This document shows, one piece after another, positions 58,443 through 64,000 of a stretch of DNA of 64,000 nt. The stretch lies in the NCBI GenBank assembly GCA_026005095.1, contig BPKK01000003.1, positions 1 to 64,000 on the forward strand, in the 5' to 3' direction. A model generated the notes under the pieces. It was not told the origin of the DNA, ran no database searches, and saw only the letters and a program-made list of their open reading frames with translations. Position numbers and translations under genes: made by a program. Numbering within the stretch: the first letter of the stretch is position 1; the number at the start of each line of letters is the position of its first letter. This stretch comes from Silanimonas sp. (GTDB lineage: Bacteria > Pseudomonadota > Gammaproteobacteria > Xanthomonadales > Xanthomonadaceae).

Positions 58443-59855
58443 GTGCCGATTCGCCTTTTCAACAGCCTCTCGCGCCAGGTCGAGGAGTTCAGTCCTGCCC
58501 ATCCGGACCGCGTGACCATGTACGTCTGCGGGCCCACCGTCTACCACTACGCCCACATCGGCAATGCCCGTGGTCCGGTGGTCTTCGGCGTGCTGGCCGA
58601 CCTGCTGCGGCGGCATTTCCCGAAGCTCGTCTATGCCCGGAACATCACCGACATCGACGACAAGATCAACCAGTCGGCACTGGAGCAGGGCGTGCCGATC
58701 AGCGCCATCACCGAGAAATACACCCGGATCTACCGCGAGGACATGGGGGCTCTCGGCGTGAAGCTGCCGGATCTCGAGCCGCACGCCACCCACCACATCG
58801 CCGACATCATCGCCATGATCGAGCGCCTGATCGCCCGCGGCCATGCCTATGCCGCTGAGGGTCACGTGCTGTTCCAGGTCTCCACCTTCCCGCAGTACGG
58901 CGCCCTCTCCCGCCGCAGCCCGGACGAGATGCTGGCTGGCGCCCGGGTCGAGGTGGCGCCCTACAAGCGCGAGCCGGGCGATTTCGTGCTCTGGAAGCCC
59001 TCGCCGCCGGAGCTGCCGGGCTGGGATTCGCCCTGGGGACGCGGCCGGCCGGGCTGGCACATCGAATGCTCGGCGATGTGCCATGCCCACTTCGGCGACA
59101 CCATCGACATCCATGCCGGCGGCGTAGACCTGCAGTTCCCGCACCACGAGAACGAGATCGCCCAGAGCCAGTGCGCGAACGGCACCACCTTCGCGCGCTG
59201 GTGGCTGCACAACGGCATGCTGACCTTCGATGGCAGCAAGATGTCGAAATCGGTAGGCAACATCCGCACCGTGCACGAACTGCTGCGCGAGTATCCGGCC
59301 GAGGCCCTGCGCTACGCCCTGCTCTCTGCGCATTACCGCCAGCCGCTGGACTGGTCGGCGGCACTGATCGAGCAGAGTATCCACACCCTCGACCGGCTCT
59401 ACGGCACCCTGCGCGACCTCGAGGCCATCGCCGCCGCTCCGGAACTGCCGGAGAGCGTGGAACTGGCGCTGGCCGACGATCTCAACACCCCGGCAGCACT
59501 TGCCGAGCTCTCGCGGCTGGCCGGTGAGGCCAGGGCCGCCCAGCGCGACTGGGCGCAGGCGCCGGAAGGCCTGGCCAAGGCCGAGGCCGCCGCCCGGGCG
59601 CGCACGGCCAAGGCCCGGCTGCTCGGCGCCGGGGCCGCCCTCGGTCTTCTGCAGCAGGCACCGGCCGCCTGGTTCGGCCACGGCGCCGGGGCCGAGGACG
59701 AGGCCCGGATCGAGGCCCTGGTGGCGGAACGCACGGCGGCGAAACAGGCCCGCGATTTCGCCCGGGCCGATGCCATCCGTGCGGAACTCGCCGCGGCCGG
59801 CATCGTGCTCGAGGACACCCCGCAGGGTGTGCGCTGGTCGAGGAAGCGGGCATGA
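58443..59855 (+). CDS. cysS: Cysteinyl-tRNA synthetase
   Basis: 470 residues with GTG start. Zinc-ligand and HIGH region [19 protein letters not shown] (Cys near residue 28), GWHIECSAM and HHENEIAQS (further zinc ligands), and KMSKSVGN near residue 266. The DALR and anticodon-binding C-terminal domains are present. It charges tRNA-Cys. Its stop overlaps the start of the sufE-like gene (ATGA). Confidence 0.95.
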   Translation: MPIRLFNSLSRQVEEFSPAHPDRVTMYVCGPTVYHYAHIGNARGPVVFGVLADLLRRHFPKLVYARNITDIDDKINQSALEQGVPISAITEKYTRIYREDMGALGVKLPDLEPHATHHIADIIAMIERLIARGHAYAAEGHVLFQVSTFPQYGALSRRSPDEMLAGARVEVAPYKREPGDFVLWKPSPPELPGWDSPWGRGRPGWHIECSAMCHAHFGDTIDIHAGGVDLQFPHHENEIAQSQCANGTTFARWWLHNGMLTFDGSKMSKSVGNIRTVHELLREYPAEALRYALLSAHYRQPLDWSAALIEQSIHTLDRLYGTLRDLEAIAAAPELPESVELALADDLNTPAALAELSRLAGEARAAQRDWAQAPEGLAKAEAAARARTAKARLLGAGAALGLLQQAPAAWFGHGAGAEDEARIEALVAERTAAKQARDFARADAIRAELAAAGIVLEDTPQGVRWSRKRA

Positions 59856-60319
59856 GCACGGATTGCCCGCCGGTCCCCGCCTCGCCCTTCCCGATGGAGG
59901 CCTCGGCCGCCGAGGCCCAGGCCGCCATCGCCGAGGAGTTCGGCTTCTTTGGCGACTGGTCGGAGCGCTACCAGTACCTGATCGACCTCGGGCGTAAGCT
60001 GCCCGACCTGCCGGAGGCCTGGAAGACCGAGGAAAACCGCCTGCAGGGCTGTCAGTCCCGGGTCTGGATCGTGGCCCGCGGCGATGCTGCGCGGCTCGAT
60101 TTCCATGCCATCAGCGATTCTGCGATCGTTTCCGGGCTGGTGTTCCTCGCCCTGCGCGTCTACTCGGGGCGCAGCGCCGCCGAGATCCTCGCCACCACGC
60201 CCGACTACATCGCCGCCATCGGGCTGGCCAAGCACCTCTCGCCCAGCCGCAGCAACGGGCTCGCCGCCCTGCTCGCCTTCATCCAGAACCAGGCCCGGCG
60301 GGCCATGGAGTCCGCGTGA
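59852..60319 (+). CDS. sufE: SufE-family cysteine desulfurase partner
   Basis: 155 residues. The acceptor Cys67 is in [12 protein letters not shown], and the family patterns [18 protein letters not shown] and SGRSAAEIL are present. SufE accepts persulfide sulfur from SufS and passes it to the Fe-S scaffold. No suf operon is nearby; the gene is coupled to cysS and to the downstream peptidase gene by overlaps. Confidence 0.88.
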   Translation: MSTDCPPVPASPFPMEASAAEAQAAIAEEFGFFGDWSERYQYLIDLGRKLPDLPEAWKTEENRLQGCQSRVWIVARGDAARLDFHAISDSAIVSGLVFLALRVYSGRSAAEILATTPDYIAAIGLAKHLSPSRSNGLAALLAFIQNQARRAMESA

Positions 60320-62145
60320 GCCCTGCCCCGAAATCTCCCCTCCCGCGCCGCGCCCTGCTGCCGCTCGCACTCGCCGCCCTCCTGCCGCTGGCCGGCCCCC
60401 TACCGGCCGCGCCAGCGCAGGCGCCGGGTGCGCCGGCCCACTTCGCCGCGCCGCCGCTCGCGGCCCTGCCCGCCGAAGCCGGATCGCGATTGCGGCCCCT
60501 GGTGGAACGCTACCGCGCCGACCGCCGCACGCTCGAACACGTGCGGGCCCTGGCCGACGCGGCCAGCGACCCGCTCTTCGCCCCGCGCCGGAATGCCCTG
60601 CGCCACGAGTTGCTCACCTCCTGGCAGCGCATGCTCGAGACTCTCCCCGCCGATGGGCTCTCGCAGGACGACCGCCTCGACCGCCTGCTGCTGCAGCGCG
60701 ACATCACCCTCGCCCTCGAGGCCGAGGCTTTCGAACGCGAGCGCTTCGAGGCCATCCGCCCGCTGTTGCCTGGCTACGAGGCCCTCGTGGCCCTGTTCGA
60801 GGCGCGGCGCGACCTCCGGCAAGCCGAGGGGCGCGCCGCTGCCGACACCCTCGAGGCAGTCCGGCTCCAGCTCGCCGAGGCCCATGCCGCACTGTCGCAG
60901 GCCAAGACGCCGCCCTCGCCCACCCTCGCGCTGCGCGCCGCCCAGCACGCCGAGGCGCTGAAGCGCGCCCTGGCCGACTGGCAGGCCCACCAAGCCGGCT
61001 TCGATCCGGACTTCGCCTGGTGGGTGGAAGCGCCCTACAAGGCCCTGGACGAACAGCTCGGCAAGCACATCAGCCTGCTGCGCGAGACCCTGGGCGGCGG
61101 CAGCGGCGCCGAGGCCCTGAGCGCCGATCCGATCGGCGATGAAGCCATCGTCCGCGCCCTGCGCGCCGAGGGCATTCCCTACTCGCCCGCCGAACTGATG
61201 GCCGCGGCCGAGCGCGAACTGGCCTGGTGCCGCGCCGAACTGGAGAAGGCAGCCCGCGCGATGGACGCCCGCGACTGGCGCGAGGCCATCGAGCGGGTGA
61301 AACAGGTGCAGCTGCCCCCCGGCGGCCAGCCCGCCCTGGTGGTGGAACTCGCCGACGAGGCCATGGCCTTCCTCGAGGCACGCGACCTCGTGACCGTGCC
61401 ACCCGGCACCCGCCGCGGCTGGCGCATGAACATGCTCTCGCCGGAATGGCAGCTGCAGGCACCCTTCTTCCTCGGCGGTCGCGACGTCTGGGTAGCCTAC
61501 CCGGCCGCCGGCATGCCGCACGAACGCAAGCTCAATGCCATCCGCGGCAATAACCGGCATTTCTCCCGGGCCGTGGTGCACCACGAACTCGTCCCCGGCC
61601 ACCATCTGCAGTACTGGTATGCCCAGCGCCATGCCCGCCACCGCGAGGGCTTCGGCTCGCCATTCTGGGACGAGGGCTGGGCGCTGTACTGGGAACTCCG
61701 GCTCTACGATCTCGGCTTCGCCACCACGCCCGAGGACCGCGTGGGCATGCTGTTCTGGCGCAGCCACCGCGCCGCCCGCATCCTCTTTTCGCTGGGGATC
61801 CAGTCTGGCCGCATGAGCCCGGAAGAGGCAGTGCGCCTGCTGGTGGAACGCGTAGGTCACGAGCCGGAGAACGCCCGCGCCGAAGTGCGCCGCTCGATCG
61901 CTGGCGACTATGGCCCGCTCTACCAGGTGGCCTATCTGGTGGGTGGCTGGCAGTTCCGTGCCCTGCACGAGGAACGGGTGCGGCAGGGTGGCTGGAGCGA
62001 GCGCGAGTTCCACGACCGCGTGCTGCGCGAGGGCTCAATGCCCATCTACCTGCTGCGCGAACGCCTGTTCGACCGGGTGGAAAACGAAGCGCCACGGCAG
62101 GCGTGGCGCTTCCTTGACTCGGCAGCGAACGCCAGCGCCCGCTAA
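60316..62145 (+). CDS. DUF885 metallopeptidase-like secreted protein
   Basis: 609 residues with GTG start. Probable signal peptide (LLPLALAALLPLAGPLPAAPAQA). The HELVPGHHLQ motif near residue 423 and the downstream FWDEGWALYWE glutamates match the DUF885 family (zinc peptidase fold related to M32 carboxypeptidases). A periplasmic location and peptide hydrolysis are inferred. It overlaps the sufE-like gene by four bases. Confidence 0.82.
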   Translation: MSPAPKSPLPRRALLPLALAALLPLAGPLPAAPAQAPGAPAHFAAPPLAALPAEAGSRLRPLVERYRADRRTLEHVRALADAASDPLFAPRRNALRHELLTSWQRMLETLPADGLSQDDRLDRLLLQRDITLALEAEAFERERFEAIRPLLPGYEALVALFEARRDLRQAEGRAAADTLEAVRLQLAEAHAALSQAKTPPSPTLALRAAQHAEALKRALADWQAHQAGFDPDFAWWVEAPYKALDEQLGKHISLLRETLGGGSGAEALSADPIGDEAIVRALRAEGIPYSPAELMAAAERELAWCRAELEKAARAMDARDWREAIERVKQVQLPPGGQPALVVELADEAMAFLEARDLVTVPPGTRRGWRMNMLSPEWQLQAPFFLGGRDVWVAYPAAGMPHERKLNAIRGNNRHFSRAVVHHELVPGHHLQYWYAQRHARHREGFGSPFWDEGWALYWELRLYDLGFATTPEDRVGMLFWRSHRAARILFSLGIQSGRMSPEEAVRLLVERVGHEPENARAEVRRSIAGDYGPLYQVAYLVGGWQFRALHEERVRQGGWSEREFHDRVLREGSMPIYLLRERLFDRVENEAPRQAWRFLDSAANASAR

Positions 62146-62165
62146 AGAGCGCCGGCCGGGGCTTT

Positions 62166-63156
62166 TCAGTCGCCCATCTGCCTTTGCATGTGCTCCCAGC
62201 GCTCCTGGGCGTCCAGGGTGCGCTCGGCGGTGGGCCGGGCCTCGAGGCGCTCGAGGCCGATCGGCTCGCCGGTGTCCACGCAGTAGCCGTAGTCACCCTC
62301 CTCCAGCCGGCGCAGGGTGCTGTCGATCTTGTTGATCAGCTTGCGGTAGCGGTCGCGGGTGCGGAGCTCCAGCGCGTTCTCGGTCTCGCGGGTGGCACGC
62401 TCGGCCTCGTCGCCGACGTCGCGCACCTCGTCCTTGAGGTTCTCGATGGTCTGCTGCGACTCCTCCACCAGTTCCTGGCGCCAGGCCAGGAGCTTCTGGC
62501 GGAAGTATTCGAGCTGGTAGGGATTCATGTACTCCTCGGTCGGCGAGGGCTTGTAGCCGGCCGGGAGGGTGACGCGTTCGATCACGGGGGCGGGTCGCTT
62601 GGGTTCTTCGCGGGGCCGCTCCGGCTTGACGTAGCCGGCGCGGGCACCCGTGGTACGGGAGTCGGTGGAACGGGCCGGCGCCTTGGAGGAGCGGCGACGC
62701 GGATTCGGGGGCCCGGGCGACCGGCGGCTTCGGCGCGGCGGCGGCCGGACTGCCCGCCGCTTCAGGCTTTGCCGGAGGCGCCTTGGGTGCGGACCCGGCC
62801 GGTTTCGCGGCCTTCGGGGCCGGCTTCGCCGCAGCGGCCTTGGCGGGGCTGGCGGCGGGCTTCGCCACCTTCTTCGCTGCCGGCTTCGCAGCCTTCGGGG
62901 CCGGCTTCGCCGCGGGGGCCTTGCCGGGCCTGGCGGCGGGCTTCGCCACCTTCTTCGCTGCCGGCTTCGCAGCCTTCGGGGCCGGCTTCGCCGCAGGCTT
63001 GGCTGCAGACTTGGGCGCGGCCTTCTTCACCGGGGCAGAGACCGCCTTCTTCACCGCGCGGGCCACCTTGCCTACGGCCTTCGCCACCTTGCCAACGGCA
63101 CTGGCCTTCTTCTCCGGTGCCTTGGCGGCCTTCTTCGCGGGTTTCTTGGCAGCCAC
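62166..63156 (-). CDS. dksA: DksA-like transcription factor with long K/A/P-rich N-terminal tail, one apparent frameshift
   Basis: About 330 residues read through. The first ~150 are Lys/Ala/Pro-rich repeats (KPAAKK, KPAPKAA) like histone H1 or AlgP. The C-terminal ~140 residues form the DksA coiled coil (FRQKLLAWRQELVEESQQT) and globular end. The frame changes at the five-G run at 62707-62711; removing one base joins the tail to NPRRRSSKAPARST and on to the DksA part. The zinc-finger cysteines are mostly lost: YCVDTGEPIG and ERTLDAQ keep only the first. It would bind RNA polymerase's secondary channel with ppGpp. A sigma-70 promoter precedes it. Confidence 0.85.
62849..62994. repeat. Tandem 81-base repeat in the dksA tail
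   Basis: Two copies of a unit with an 81-base period (27 codons), identical over about 65 bases (62849-62913 and 62930-62994), plus a partial third copy to the left. They encode Lys/Ala/Pro repeats. Such repeats can change number by slippage. Confidence 0.75.
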
Positions 63157-63194
63157 GAGTGTCCTCTGGATTCGTTGAGCCGTTCGGGCGGCGT

Positions 63195-63223
63195 GTTATA
63201 GCCTGTCGGCACCTGCGGGGCAA
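63195..63223 (-). promoter_or_regulatory. Sigma-70 promoter of dksA
   Basis: On the minus strand: TTGCCC (63218-63223), 17-base spacer, TATAAC (63195-63200; five of six matches). It lies 39 bases before the dksA ATG. Confidence 0.65.
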
Positions 63224-63250
63224 CCCGCCTTACGCCCCTCGCCCGCTTCC

Positions 63251-63460
63251 GTGCAACGCCTCGTCCTCGCCAGCCTGCGTGGCTACAAGCGCTTCATCAG
63301 CCCGCTGCTCGGCCAGCACTGCCGCTTCCACCCGAGCTGCTCGATGTACATGTACGAGGCGGTGCTGAAGCACGGCACGCTCCGCGGCGTGTGGCTGGGA
63401 ACGAAGCGGCTGTGTCGCTGCCACCCGCTGCACCCGGGTGGCTACGATCCGGTGCCCTGA
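63251..63460 (+). CDS. yidD: Membrane protein insertion efficiency factor YidD
   Basis: 69 residues from GTG. The family core [22 protein letters not shown], here spanning residues 10-31, and the Cys-rich end [18 protein letters not shown] are present. YidD assists YidC at the inner membrane. It normally sits between rnpA and yidC near rpmH; here it stands alone next to dksA and folE2. Confidence 0.92.
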   Translation: MQRLVLASLRGYKRFISPLLGQHCRFHPSCSMYMYEAVLKHGTLRGVWLGTKRLCRCHPLHPGGYDPVP

Positions 63461-63466
63461 AAGGCC

Positions 63467-64000
63467 TCAGCCGCGCGGGCCGTAGCCGCCCTCGACGCCC
63501 TTGACCGCCACCGCCACGGCATCATGCGGGTGCAGGCTCTCGAAGTGCGAGGCGCGGATCCAGAAATCGGTCACGCGCTCGTCGGCATTGAGTGCCGCCT
63601 GCATGCGCCGGGCGGCGTCTTCGCAAAACATCAGGTTCTGGCCATTGAGCCGGGCGAAGGCCTGTTCGTCCTCGCGCTTCACCGCCGTCTGCACCGGGGT
63701 CTTGAGCGCGCCTTCGATGGTGTCCACGAGATCGATCACCGGCAGTTCGGCGGCATGCGTCGAGAGCCGCACCTTCACATCGGCATGGCTGCGCTGGCTG
63801 TGCGGGGTGGCAACGATGCCCTGCTCGGAACCGAGCCAGCGCAGCACCGCTTCTGGATCCAGTGGCCGGTCGGTGCCGAAATCCTGGCGGAACTGTTCCT
63901 GGATGAGCTGGCGCGCCAGCGCCGCCGAGCAGGGGCAAGTGCTGGAATAGGCCACGCGAACCCCGAGCTCGAGCTCGAAGCCCGTGCGATCGAGGGTAGC
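63467..64000 (-). CDS. folE2: GTP cyclohydrolase FolE2, 5' end outside the window
   Basis: The frame runs open to position 64000, so the N-terminus is missing. Visible features are [20 protein letters not shown] with the conserved Cys, [46 protein letters not shown] and [14 protein letters not shown]. FolE2 (COG1469) forms dihydroneopterin triphosphate and works without strict dependence on zinc. It is convergent with yidD, six bases apart. Confidence 0.92.
   Translation of the reverse strand, partial: ATLDRTGFELELGVRVAYSSTCPCSAALARQLIQEQFRQDFGTDRPLDPEAVLRWLGSEQGIVATPHSQRSHADVKVRLSTHAAELPVIDLVDTIEGALKTPVQTAVKREDEQAFARLNGQNLMFCEDAARRMQAALNADERVTDFWIRASHFESLHPHDAVAVAVKGVEGGYGPRG

Noticed and set aside
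57759..59681. A 640-codon minus-strand frame covering cysS and the glycine-zipper gene
   Set aside because: Only its last 184 codons form a real protein; the rest lies antisense to cysS, whose motifs are complete.
62849..62994. Repeats that might suggest a CRISPR array
   Set aside because: The 81-base period is in frame, codes for a Lys/Ala/Pro tail and has no spacers.

Overview
This window comes from a high-G+C gammaproteobacterium, most likely of the order Lysobacterales (Xanthomonadales). Three things point there. The arginine genes encode the acetylated pathway known from Xanthomonas: N-acetylornithine carbamoyltransferase, N-acetylcitrulline deacetylase and a fused N-acetylglutamate synthase/kinase. 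The rpmJ product is the 41-residue cysteine-poor L36 type. A DksA-like protein carries a long Lys/Ala/Pro-rich N-terminal tail. No rRNA, tRNA, CRISPR array, insertion sequence or phage gene was seen.

Left third (1-28700): an exopolysaccharide locus resembling the exosortase-A (XrtA) type. A leftward operon with stop/start overlaps encodes a Wza-like export protein, a Wzz-like chain-length protein, a degenerate CpsD-like protein (frameshifted), an outer-membrane beta-barrel, a NodB-type deacetylase, a GT2 and the start of a GT4 glycosyltransferase. A separate initiating sugar transferase also points left. A rightward set encodes a TviB-like UDP-sugar dehydrogenase, a UDP-uronate 4-epimerase, an ~11.4-kb NRPS/PKS megasynthase, two exosortase-type alpha/beta-hydrolase-like proteins, a GINT-family protein and a VanZ-like protein. 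The megasynthase reads A-PCP-KS-AT-ACP-aminotransferase-C-A-PCP-C-PCP. Its A domains look specific for proline and glycine. It occupies the place where simpler XrtA loci carry an acyl-CoA ligase, a PLP enzyme and a carrier protein, so the locus may make a peptide/beta-amino-acid-decorated uronic-acid polysaccharide (inference). A secreted beta-propeller protein faces the end of this operon.

Middle (29300-50454): rpmJ; a small secreted protein; agmatine catabolism (aguA-aguB) with a TraB-family protein; proline synthesis (proB-proA); an RND efflux operon with one adaptor and two permeases, as in MdtABC; two small cytochromes c; a frameshifted hypothetical gene; a TonB-like membrane protein; nfuA; a pterin dehydratase; and divergent rluC/rne with a long rne leader.

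Right part (50477-64000): the leftward arginine operon argF'-argG-argE'-argBA-argC-argH, preceded by a probable arginine leader peptide and attenuator hairpin. Then come a glycine-zipper protein, cysS-sufE-DUF885 peptidase, dksA, yidD and the 3' part of folE2.

Caveat on quality: about ten apparent frameshifts occur, several of them fitting one extra base in or beside a short homopolymer run. They hit genes expected to be essential (rne, argG), so most are probably sequencing or assembly errors. The interrupted genes are described as if intact.
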